Shown here: one piece after another, positions 26,854 to 32,511 of the stretch
How the letters are laid out: every line of letters starts with the position of its first letter
Position numbering within the stretch: the stretch's first letter is position 1
Virus record (IMG/VR): IMGVR_UViG_3300030060_001982
Location: 1 to 48,054 of that record
Origin: a virus
DNA length: 48,054 nt
Reading direction: 5' to 3' (one strand)
The notes under the pieces: generated by a model
Told to the model about the DNA's origin: nothing
What the model saw: only the letters and a program-made list of their open reading frames with translations
The model's database searches: none
Program-made: the position numbers and the translations under genes

Positions 26854-26995
26854 CTTCATTCTCCTCTGATTCTGGTATTATAACTCTTTGGTTAATTATA
26901 TCTTGTATCAATTCAAGTACAGCTTTTAATTCATCTTTGCTCAACTGAAATAAATTATCTTTTATTTCTTTTTCTAATTTTTTAATGTCACTCAT
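26846..26995 (-). CDS. 49-aa unknown helical protein
   Basis: Reads MSDIKKLEKEIKDNLFQLSK then a second helix (DELKAVLELIQDIINQRV) and an acidic tail. GGGAG lies 9 nt before the ATG. It overlaps both neighbours by 8 nt. Like the next gene it opens with MSD plus a Lys/Glu helix, so the pair may share an origin. Function unknown. Confidence 0.6.
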   Translation of the reverse strand: MSDIKKLEKEIKDNLFQLSKDELKAVLELIQDIINQRVIIPESEENEDE

Positions 26996-27206
26996 TTGTT
27001 TTTACTCCCACTACCAACAGCGTCAGTTTGTCAGCTATTTTTTCTTTGTCAAACACTTGGCATACCTCGTCCCATACACCGTTTTGAAAATCATCGTGGT
27101 ATAGGTCTAAAAATCTAGCGTTTGGGATTACCTCCCAATTAACTCCCTTTAACTCCTTCTGCTGTTCAGCTGTCAGAGTCCATTTACCTGTTTCTGGTTT
27201 ATGCAT
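26988..27206 (-). CDS. unknown small protein
   Basis: 72 aa from the ATG at 27206, which is 7 nt from AGGAG; a second ATG at 27212 is only 1-2 nt away from it. The sequence opens MHKPETGKWTLTAEQQKELK and ends with a strand (LTLLVVGVKTNE). It opens with the same MHKP as the upstream gene. No domain is recognised. It overlaps both neighbours by 8 nt. Confidence 0.6.
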   Translation of the reverse strand: MHKPETGKWTLTAEQQKELKGVNWEVIPNARFLDLYHDDFQNGVWDEVCQVFDKEKIADKLTLLVVGVKTNE

Positions 27207-27480
27207 CTCCATGCTCCTCTAACTCTTTTTGAACCACAGCATCTAACTTAGATGTTATACAGCTTAATAATATATTGGTAGCACATGCATTGCTCGGTGC
27301 TGTATCAAAAGCCAACTGACAATTAAATAGCTGTATAGCCTGTACCATGTTGGGAATTGTCACTCTTTCTGATAGTTCTTCAGACAAGTCTAATAATTTG
27401 TCACGCACTAATGCTATCTGTCCACTGTCAGACAATGGTGCTTTCTTTGGTTTTAGTTTTACTAATTTTGGTTTATGCAT
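27199..27480 (-). CDS. unknown helical protein
   Basis: 93 aa behind a very good AAGGAGGTTGTAA site. A basic N-terminus (MHKPKLVKLKPKKAPLSDSG) is followed by helices (IALVRDKLLDLSEELSERV, MVQAIQLFNCQLAFDTAPSN). Small, early and first in the row after one 56-aa gene; no family recognised. Confidence 0.6.
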   Translation of the reverse strand: MHKPKLVKLKPKKAPLSDSGQIALVRDKLLDLSEELSERVTIPNMVQAIQLFNCQLAFDTAPSNACATNILLSCITSKLDAVVQKELEEHGDA

Positions 27481-27643
27481 TTACAACCTCCTTATAATGT
27501 TCATCTCTATCTTTTTCTTCTGTATATACAAAATAATGGTCAGAGAATCCATCTCCAGAATTAATTGCCTTGCAAACATCTTCTGTACAGACATTAAATA
27601 TAACTTTAGTTTCTGTATTCAATCCATATAAAATATTTGTCAT
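27473..27643 (-). CDS. 56-aa unknown protein, first gene of the leftward operon
   Basis: Reads MTNILYGLNTETKVIFNVCT, then an acidic region and DEHYKEVVNA. AAGGAAGG lies 7 nt before the ATG at 27643. It overlaps the next gene by 8 nt. The start codon sits in a doubled TTGTCATTTGTCAT (plus strand). It is the most upstream gene found on this strand with good signals, so the leftward promoter should lie in 27650-27760. Function unknown. Confidence 0.6.
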   Translation of the reverse strand: MTNILYGLNTETKVIFNVCTEDVCKAINSGDGFSDHYFVYTEEKDRDEHYKEVVNA

Positions 27644-27684
27644 TTGTCATCCTTCCTTAGTTATTAGACTGTACAGTCCCAAAG

Positions 27685-27906
27685 TTACCACCACACATTA
27701 GAGCTTTGGTTAATAAGATTCCCATTATCTTTCGATAGTGTAGCTATCCCACCTAACAAGCTGTACAGTCTGTTTATCATGACGGCTAAAGGTCGGTCTG
27801 CATATTGTCTGCCTTTAATTAAGTGTACTGAACTAGTATTACCTAAACACACCGTCACTAGACTTATAAACGATAAGCAATATAAAACTTTGTTTGAATA
27901 AATCAT
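27685..27906 (-). CDS. doubtful secreted or membrane small protein
   Basis: A 73-aa frame opening MIYSNKVLYCLSFISLVTVC, which looks like a signal peptide, followed by a polar region. There is no ribosome binding site, and the frame runs through two CTGTACAG control sites. It could be a true small exported protein or chance in an AT-rich control region. Listed for completeness with low confidence. Confidence 0.25.
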   Translation of the reverse strand: MIYSNKVLYCLSFISLVTVCLGNTSSVHLIKGRQYADRPLAVMINRLYSLLGGIATLSKDNGNLINQSSNVWW

Positions 27907-27981
27907 GTACAGCTAAATATACTAAGACTCAGACACGGTCAAGAATAATAAACGCTGTACAGTATCTTTTTCATATTGACT

Positions 27982-28002
27982 AGTATCAGTCGATTTGATA
28001 CT
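27982..28002. promoter_or_regulatory. dyad operator AGTATCA-N7-TGATACT
   Basis: A perfect 7-bp inverted repeat with a 7-nt centre, placed immediately after TTGACT (27976-27981) and 67 nt before the first rightward gene. Such 21-bp dyads are typical binding sites for dimeric helix-turn-helix regulators. The protein that binds it is not known; the mini HTH gene at 29022 is one candidate. Confidence 0.5.
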
Positions 28003-28068
28003 TATGTATCACCGTCCAGATTTGGTTGGGGGGTTTACATATATATCCTATACAGAAAGGAAGGGATT

Positions 28069-28287
28069 ATGCAAAGACAGATAGTTAAGAATCTAATTAG
28101 TATCTATACAGCAGAGATTACAAAAGCTAAGACTAATATAGATGTACTAATGGTCAATCCAACATCTATACCTGAGCATAGTGAATTTACTAAAGAACTT
28201 GATAAACATATAACAGAGATAGCTACAGCAAAAGAAAAGATTGCTGTATTGAAAGATGACTTAGCTTATCTTGGAAAGGATTATTAA
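28069..28287 (+). CDS. unknown helical early protein
   Basis: 72 aa from the ATG at 28069 behind AAAGGAAGGG; the longer upstream frame lacks a ribosome binding site. It is helical (MQRQIVKNLISIYTAEITKA, LDKHITEIATAKEKIAVLKD) and may form a coiled-coil hairpin. First gene of the rightward early operon. Confidence 0.6.
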   Translation: MQRQIVKNLISIYTAEITKAKTNIDVLMVNPTSIPEHSEFTKELDKHITEIATAKEKIAVLKDDLAYLGKDY

Positions 28288-28288
28288 T

Positions 28289-28528
28289 ATGAGTATGAAT
28301 GTAGAAACTTTAATAGAAGTATTACAGCAAGTAAAAGATAAGAAATTACTTGTTAGATTAGATATGCCTAAAGACAATACAGATAAAATAATTAGTAACT
28401 TACATGGGCGTATATTTTCTAAAGATGATGACTATCCTAACTATTGGCTACACAGCATATTTGTACATAACAAAGGGGATTCTGGTTATGAGCAGAACGG
28501 TGAAGTAACTTTATGGGGAGAAGAGTAA
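28289..28528 (+). CDS. unknown early protein
   Basis: 79 aa from the ATG at 28289 (AAAGGA 9 nt upstream); a TTG at 28271 would overlap the previous gene. N-terminal helix then beta-rich (KLLVRLDMPKDNTDKIISNL, YWLHSIFVHNKGDSGYEQNG). Its TAA overlaps the next ATG as TAATG. No family recognised. Confidence 0.6.
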   Translation: MSMNVETLIEVLQQVKDKKLLVRLDMPKDNTDKIISNLHGRIFSKDDDYPNYWLHSIFVHNKGDSGYEQNGEVTLWGEE

Positions 28529-28764
28529 TGACAGAAGAAGTATATAAAAAGACTATACAGCAATTACAAGATGCATTGTACACAGCATACAATAGAATCA
28601 GGGAACTCAATGAGCAACTTGAGAAGATTAAGAAGGAACTTATTGAACTACGGTTGCTGTTACCAGAGAATAGGGTGACTGCTACAGAGCATGTTGATGC
28701 TGATTATGGACAGCAAGATATAGAAAAATATTTACAGAGAGTGAGGAAGAATGAAGGGCAATGA
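28528..28764 (+). CDS. small coiled-coil early protein
   Basis: 78 aa. Residues about 5-50 form a long heptad helix (IQQLQDALYTAYNRIRELNE, QLEKIKKELIELRLLL). The ATG at 28528 shares the TAATG with the previous stop and has GGGGAG upstream. Probably an oligomeric adaptor; function unknown. Confidence 0.6.
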   Translation: MTEEVYKKTIQQLQDALYTAYNRIRELNEQLEKIKKELIELRLLLPENRVTATEHVDADYGQQDIEKYLQRVRKNEGQ

Positions 28765-29038
28765 TGTGAATGTAGCTTCTCTTACCAATGAAGAGAAGAG
28801 TAAGTATATACAGCAAAAGGTGAAGGGGAAGATATTCTCTGTATCTTTTATAAAGAAGGACGGCACTGAGAGGACTATGATTTGTCGTTTGGGTGTACAG
28901 AAATATTTGTCAGGTGGGAAAAGTGTCAACGATCCTAGTAAACATCTGACAGTGTTTGACATGCAGAAGAATGCGTATAGAAATGTCGCTTTGGAAACTA
29001 TTTACAGATTGAGGTGCAAAGATGTGTTCATTGGCTGA
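28751..29038 (+). CDS. WYL_2-like small SH3-barrel protein
   Basis: 95 aa. The segment GKIFSVSFIKKDGTERTMIC, RLGVQKYLSGG, HLTVFDMQKNAYRNVALETI matches a small phage family with an SH3/Sm-like barrel (WYL_2, formerly DUF2693, as I recall it). Members occur in many marine phages and are thought to bind ligand or nucleic acid. It overlaps the upstream gene by 14 nt and the mini HTH gene by 17 nt. Confidence 0.65.
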   Translation: MKGNDVNVASLTNEEKSKYIQQKVKGKIFSVSFIKKDGTERTMICRLGVQKYLSGGKSVNDPSKHLTVFDMQKNAYRNVALETIYRLRCKDVFIG

Positions 29039-29201
29039 TATTAACATTAAACAATTGTCATCTGTCATGGATGATTTTGAGGAGAATAAATTGTCAACAG
29101 ACTGTATAGCAGAAAAATATAACTTGTCAGTCGCAGAGGTCGTACAAATTGTCAACGAATTGTCATACTTTCGTAAGAACCGACATAAATTTGTCACATA
29201 A
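29022..29201 (+). CDS. 59-aa helix-turn-helix-like protein
   Basis: Reads MCSLADINIKQLSSVMDDFE then KLSTDCIAEKYNLSVAEVVQ and IVNELSYF. The central stretch has the shape of an HTH: helix, short turn, recognition-like helix (TDCIAEKYNLSVAEVVQIV). The gene overlaps the WYL_2-like gene. It contains seven of the TTGTCA hexamers, partly because Leu-Ser is encoded as ttg tca. It is a candidate regulator of the control regions described here. Confidence 0.6.
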   Translation: MCSLADINIKQLSSVMDDFEENKLSTDCIAEKYNLSVAEVVQIVNELSYFRKNRHKFVT

Positions 29202-29222
29202 ATTGTCATCTAAAATTTGTCA
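29055..29222 (+). repeat. cluster of eight TTGTCA hexamers
   Basis: TTGTCA occurs at 29055, 29091, 29124, 29149, 29160, 29191, 29203 and 29217, always on the plus strand, eight copies in 168 bp; another is at 28907. The spacing is irregular (11 to 36 nt). This is the densest part of a wider bias across 21.6-30.5 kb. It resembles an iteron array or a set of priming sites. Confidence 0.7.
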
Positions 29223-29325
29223 ATACTGTACAGCTAACGCTGTAATCTACCAATGGGATAAGTGGTTGTGTTTTAAACATTGGAAGGTTGAAAGAGATAA
29301 GGAAGAAGAAAAGTTAGCTGTATAG
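29203..29325 (+). CDS. 40-aa zinc-finger micro-protein, TTG start
   Basis: An open frame from TTG reads (M)SSKICQYCTANAVIYQWDKW then LCFKHWKVERDKEEEKLAV. The pattern C-x2-C ... C-x2-H is a compact treble-clef or zinc-ribbon signature, hard to explain by chance in a 40-aa frame. No ATG exists in this frame, so TTG at 29203 or 29191 would have to serve, and no strong ribosome binding site is seen. It starts 1 nt after the HTH gene ends. Confidence 0.45.
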   Translation: MSSKICQYCTANAVIYQWDKWLCFKHWKVERDKEEEKLAV

Positions 29326-29338
29326 TAATTATTATTTC

Positions 29339-29368
29339 TTGACAGCATATATATTCTTGCTGTATAAC
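29339..29368 (+). promoter_or_regulatory. sigma70-like promoter for the DUF932 gene
   Basis: TTGACA at 29339-29344 and TATAAC at 29363-29368 are separated by 18 nt. The spacer is framed by the inverted repeat ACAGC (29342-29346) / GCTGT (29359-29363), which overlaps both promoter boxes. It lies 42 nt upstream of the DUF932 start codon. A regulator bound to the dyad would block polymerase. Confidence 0.6.
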
Positions 29369-29409
29369 ATTATTTGTTATTAACCAATTATTTTAGGAAG
29401 GAAATAATT

Positions 29410-30447
29410 ATGACAAATACTACTAATACGAATGATGTAATGGGCGTAAAAAATCCTATTACTAATACTCATAACAATATAGACGATTTATCTTTTTTTG
29501 ATTTTGCTGTAGAGAAAAGACCATTGTTTTTTGAGAATGACACTAACGGTGACGGTCAATCTCTAATGACTCAAGTAAATGGTAAACACGCTGTAGTCAG
29601 ATCAGACACTAATGAGTGTTTAGGAGTGCATGGCAGAACTTATAAGATTGTACCACATATTGATGTCTATAAAAGACACGCAGAATCCATAAAAAATAGT
29701 AGTGCTTATGATTCAGAGCAAATTGAGATTATAGACCAATTATGGGATAAAGGTGCGAAGGCAAGGAGGACTATTCATTTTCTAAATCATACCAAAAGAG
29801 TATCAGAAAAAGATGTTGTAACTATGCGTTCTGATACTTTCAACAGCTTAGATGGTTCTTTTGCATTTCAAGTATTCTCTGGAATGTATAGAGCATTATG
29901 TTTAAACACTTTAGTATTCGGAGGTGAAAAGTTTTATCATAGTAAACAGAAACACACTTCTAATATTAACTATGCTAGTGCTGTATCTAAGATTGCTAAT
30001 TCTGTAGATATGTACAATAGAGACTATGACAAGTTATGCAATTGGAGGGATACTAAAGTAACTGACGAGCAAGTGGCAATGTTATTCGCTAATACGATTG
30101 CTAAGAGAAAATCAGAGTCTACTACAGTTATTAAAGAGGCATTGAAGGAAGAGGGAGTCGAACTAAAACAGTTAATCAATGTTAAACTAAATGATTTCTT
30201 AATGCACCAATACGGTAAAGAAAAAGAGTCACTTGGTGGGACGCTGTATGCTGTATACAATGCACTTACCCATTGGAGTACACACACAGACAGCAGTTGG
30301 GAGAGAACTAACTCTAAAGGTGAAACTGTCACAGCGTATACTTCTAGGAATGGTAGTAATGTAGGGTCAGTGCAGATTGAGAGAGAGAACAAGGTTCGTA
30401 CTTGTTTAGATTCTGACCATTGGAATGAATTGTCATTAGTCGCTTAG
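29410..30447 (+). CDS. DUF932 family phage protein
   Basis: 345 aa from the ATG at 29410 behind AGGAAGG. It has the layout of the phage/plasmid DUF932 family (TIGR03299-like): an N-terminal part with VNGKHAVVRSDTNECLGVHG and RTYKIVPHIDVYK, then LNHTKRVSEKDVVTMRSDTF and NSLDGSFAFQVFSGMYRALC. Function is not known; the family is common in early regions of phages and plasmids. It has its own promoter and is the largest early gene of this arm. Confidence 0.8.
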   Translation: MTNTTNTNDVMGVKNPITNTHNNIDDLSFFDFAVEKRPLFFENDTNGDGQSLMTQVNGKHAVVRSDTNECLGVHGRTYKIVPHIDVYKRHAESIKNSSAYDSEQIEIIDQLWDKGAKARRTIHFLNHTKRVSEKDVVTMRSDTFNSLDGSFAFQVFSGMYRALCLNTLVFGGEKFYHSKQKHTSNINYASAVSKIANSVDMYNRDYDKLCNWRDTKVTDEQVAMLFANTIAKRKSESTTVIKEALKEEGVELKQLINVKLNDFLMHQYGKEKESLGGTLYAVYNALTHWSTHTDSSWERTNSKGETVTAYTSRNGSNVGSVQIERENKVRTCLDSDHWNELSLVA

Positions 30448-30462
30448 AAAATTGTCAGACTA

Positions 30463-30735
30463 ATGCTATTTGCAATATTCTTTCATTTCTGGATGGTACT
30501 AGCAACGGCACTAATTGTAGGTGGCAATGCTAGTACCCCCTTTGCTATTTGCTGTATGTTTATAATATCTTTTTTTATTTTAAGTTTGATTTCTTATCAT
30601 TTATATATTAGTATCTACAGCAATAGTAATTTTAATAATTTTAAAGGAAGGAAAAAAAATGACTATGTACCTAAGAGAACAAATAAGAGAACTATCTCAA
30701 TTAATACTAAACGCCCAAAAGATAAAGGGAGATAA
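30463..30735 (+). CDS. possible small membrane protein
   Basis: 90-aa frame with two membrane segments (MLFAIFFHFWMVLATALIVG and FAICCMFIISFFILSLISYH) and a very basic C-terminus. There is no clear ribosome binding site and its last 77 nt overlap the next gene, which has a good one. The hydrophobic pattern may be real or a by-product of T-rich DNA. The true product might end earlier. Confidence 0.35.
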   Translation: MLFAIFFHFWMVLATALIVGGNASTPFAICCMFIISFFILSLISYHLYISIYSNSNFNNFKGRKKNDYVPKRTNKRTISINTKRPKDKGR

Positions 30736-30985
30736 TAAGAGCAATCCAATCCACACTACGGCAGGAATGAATGCTCAAGATGACATCGACAATTCAATGC
30801 TATTATTAATTGAGAATTTACAGGCATTAAGACATAATTTGATAGGAGAACAAACCCGTATTCAATCGAACTTATGGCAAGTAAATTGTTATTTGCAAGA
30901 TGCTGTTAAGCAGAATAATAAAAGCATGAATCCTTCTGTAGCTAAATGGGAATTTACAAAAAGAGGAGGGAAAAAAAATGCCTAA
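30659..30985 (+). CDS. unknown helical early protein
   Basis: 108 aa behind AAAGGAAGG. Helical, with Gln/Asn-rich surfaces (REQIRELSQLILNAQKIKGD, DIDNSMLLLIENLQALRHNL), ending KRGGKKNA. It overlaps the next gene by 8 nt. No family recognised. Confidence 0.6.
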   Translation: MTMYLREQIRELSQLILNAQKIKGDNKSNPIHTTAGMNAQDDIDNSMLLLIENLQALRHNLIGEQTRIQSNLWQVNCYLQDAVKQNNKSMNPSVAKWEFTKRGGKKNA

Positions 30986-31322
30986 ATTTATATCTAAAAA
31001 ACATTTAGAAATCTGTAATAATCTTAGTTATGATCTAGGATTTAATCAGACTATAGAACCAGAACTATTTCAATATTTACCTAATACATTTTTTGAAATT
31101 GTGTTTAGCATGCCACATGGAGGAGATGACCATGTTAGAACTAGAATCCTATTCCCAATTAGTAAAGAATTAAGAAATAAATTCAAATGGGAGAAAAGAA
31201 CTCATTTTGAATTAAATATGGACTTTACTTGGGAAGATTACGAGAGTTTAAACGAGTGGAATTGCTTTAGTGAAATATTATTAAATCACGAATTAGAAAA
31301 AGAGGAAAGGAGGTTGAACTAA
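30978..31322 (+). CDS. unknown early protein
   Basis: 114 aa behind AGGAGGGAAA. N-terminal helix, then a beta-rich centre (NTFFEIVFSMPHGGDDHVRT, HFELNMDFTWEDYESLNEW) and an acidic helical end. Its last base is the first base of the next ATG (TAATG). No family recognised. Confidence 0.6.
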   Translation: MPKFISKKHLEICNNLSYDLGFNQTIEPELFQYLPNTFFEIVFSMPHGGDDHVRTRILFPISKELRNKFKWEKRTHFELNMDFTWEDYESLNEWNCFSEILLNHELEKEERRLN

Positions 31323-31615
31323 TGAGTAGAGCGTACCCTATATGGAATGATGTTACGGCTTGTATTTATAACGGCAGTAAATCATATGGAGTTAAGAATG
31401 AAGGAGTTGTTAATATTAAAGTAGGCACGAGCAAAAACTATTCTTATATGTTTATACAACACAGAACTACAGTACGAGAAATTGATAAACATACGCTTGA
31501 ATATAGGTTTTTTGTAGATGGTAAATTACTTAAAAGAACACAGTTTAACAAGAAAACTAAAATATATTCTGACAATTTACCTATTAATAACCATCAGAAA
31601 GTAATGGGTGAATAG
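31322..31615 (+). CDS. unknown beta-rich early protein
   Basis: 97 aa. Many short strands (GVVNIKVGTSKNYSYMFIQH, HTLEYRFFVDGKLLKRTQF). AAAGGAGG lies upstream of the ATG at 31322. Immediately followed by a 26-aa membrane micropeptide. No family recognised. Confidence 0.6.
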   Translation: MSRAYPIWNDVTACIYNGSKSYGVKNEGVVNIKVGTSKNYSYMFIQHRTTVREIDKHTLEYRFFVDGKLLKRTQFNKKTKIYSDNLPINNHQKVMGE

Positions 31616-31696
31616 ATGTTGGATTTTATTATTGCTGTTCAAAAGATAGTTTTCATTATAGTATGTATAATAATTTTATTAATTATATTAGGATAG
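31616..31696 (+). CDS. 26-aa membrane micropeptide
   Basis: Starts on the base after the previous stop and reads MLDFIIAVQKIVFIIVCIII then LLIILG: one hydrophobic helix with a single Lys. The last codons carry the AGGAG of the next gene. There is no separate strong ribosome binding site, so translation would depend on the stop-start junction (TAG ATG). Similar in type to the micropeptide at 18906. Confidence 0.45.
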   Translation: MLDFIIAVQKIVFIIVCIIILLIILG

Positions 31697-31705
31697 GAGA
31701 ATAAA

Positions 31706-31873
31706 TTGGCTAAAAAAGTAATGTTATATGAATTGGACAAGGCAAGTAATACTGTTAAACCTTATTGTTTAACAAGTACCCAGTTTATTGATACTCAAAC
31801 AGATCTATTGCTGTTTGCAGATAAAGAGACAGCCTTAAAATACAATCAACACTTAAAAGAAAATAAAGAATAA
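31706..31873 (+). CDS. 55-aa unknown protein with TTG start
   Basis: Starts at TTG 31706, 5 nt after AGGAGA, and reads (M)AKKVMLYELDKASNTVKP, then YCLTSTQFIDTQTDLLLFAD and a charged helix. The strand-loop-helix pattern and the well placed ribosome binding site support a TTG start. Last gene before the terminator hairpin. Confidence 0.55.
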   Translation: MAKKVMLYELDKASNTVKPYCLTSTQFIDTQTDLLLFADKETALKYNQHLKENKE

Positions 31874-31877
31874 ATAT

Positions 31878-31919
31878 AAATACCCGTTGCTGTATGTAGG
31901 TTATGCAATGGGTATTTTT
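31878..31919 (+). terminator. Rho-independent terminator of the rightward early operon
   Basis: Stem AAATACCCGTTGC (31878-31890) pairs with GCAATGGGTATTT (31905-31917) over 13 bp with a single G-T wobble; the loop is 14 nt and the stem runs into TTTTT (31915-31919). It starts 4 nt after the last early stop codon. Confidence 0.75.
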
Positions 31920-32376
31920 ACATCTAACTTAATTACACACTTAATTTATAACTTATTGATATTATTGGATTACATCTGGGTTGAAAGACACGCCCACCAG
32001 TTTGTAAACATAAGATTTATAAACGGTTAAACTAGATTTTTGTCAGACTCTAATATATATGTGTACACATCACACGCAATAAAGAGTTTAAACGAGGATC
32101 TTGCTAGGTTGTAATCTGGTTGGAAATGTAGTTTTGACATTATTAATAATGATTTAAGAAAAAAAATACCGGAAACCCGTGTGCGTGGGTCATGGGGGGT
32201 GTATACGTATGCGTATGCAATGGAAATAATAAATTTCTAGAAATGGAAGATTAAACCAGACTGGTTGCTGTACCTAAGTAAGACCGGTTGCTGTCTATAA
32301 GTATACCTATATATATGCTCCCCCAAAGGCTTACCTTTTATTGTACACCCCTATGAGCAACCTGTCAAGTTTTTTC
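31920..32376. other. non-coding region upstream of the packaging operon
   Basis: No convincing gene was found. The left part is AT-rich. At 32170-32219 there is a G+C-rich patch ending in 21 nt of alternating purine and pyrimidine (32199-32219). Two adjacent 23-bp repeats follow at 32258-32303. With a promoter just downstream and the terminase genes next, the region may hold late control sites or a DNA packaging start site. Confidence 0.5.
32258..32303 (+). repeat. tandem 23-bp direct repeat containing GGTTGCTGT
   Basis: Unit 1 is 32258-32280 and unit 2 is 32281-32303, directly abutting, 19 of 23 positions identical, with the shared core GGTTGCTGT (32263-32271 and 32286-32294) and a shared end TAAGTA. 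The reverse complement ACAGCAACC occurs downstream at 32468 and 34759. Looks like a pair of protein binding sites. Confidence 0.65.
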
Positions 32377-32404
32377 TTGACAAAGTCTGTATATACAGTA
32401 TAAT
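32377..32404 (+). promoter_or_regulatory. near-perfect sigma70 promoter of the packaging operon with an internal palindrome
   Basis: TTGACA (32377-32382), 16-nt spacer, TATAAT (32399-32404): both boxes are exact consensus. The spacer contains the 12-bp palindrome CTGTATATACAG (32387-32398). Transcription should start near 32411, just before a stem-forming leader. The palindrome is related to the CTGTACAG sites and would make this strong promoter repressible. Confidence 0.75.
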
Positions 32405-32413
32405 TATATAATA

Positions 32414-32486
32414 AGGCATAAACTTCGTTCAGGTCTCACCGATTACAACACAGGAATGAACTAGGGGACAGCAACCGTTTATGCTT
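32414..32486 (+). promoter_or_regulatory. structured 5' leader of the packaging operon
   Basis: GCATAAAC (32416-32423) pairs with GTTTATGC (32477-32484), extended by a G-T and an A-T pair, enclosing about 53 nt that include a second inverted repeat GTTCA (32427-32431) / TGAAC (32457-32461). The stem begins almost at the predicted first base of the transcript. It lacks a tRNA T-loop. Possible roles are mRNA stability or control of TerS translation. Confidence 0.45.
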
Positions 32487-32511
32487 CTTTCCAACTAGCA
32501 CAGCAATAGGT

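Larger units (their letters stand above)
27644..28068. promoter_or_regulatory. divergent control region between leftward and rightward early operons
   Basis: About 425 bp separating the two early operons. It holds three exact CTGTACAG palindromes (27669-27676, 27761-27768, 27955-27962) and a near copy at 27905. The first lies 26 nt upstream of the leftward ATG, where a repressor or activator would act. A -35-like TTGACT at 27976 is followed by a dyad. No clear consensus promoter for the leftward operon could be picked by eye. A weak leftward frame (27685-27906) crosses part of the region. Confidence 0.6.

Noticed and set aside
29055-29222. CRISPR array or iteron plasmid origin as a named feature
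   Set aside because: The repeat unit is only 6 nt with irregular spacing of 11-36 nt, so it is not a CRISPR array, and no plasmid Rep gene is present. Origin function is left as a hypothesis.
32387-32398. LexA-type SOS box
   Set aside because: CTGT...ACAG resembles the E. coli LexA site, but the half-site spacing is 4 instead of 8 and alphaproteobacterial LexA uses a different motif. It is kept as an unassigned palindrome.
32414-32486. Possible tRNA-like gene (closing stem about 70 nt apart)
   Set aside because: The outer stem and length suggest a tRNA, but neither strand has a GTTC-type T-loop or a proper anticodon arm. It is treated as a structured leader.
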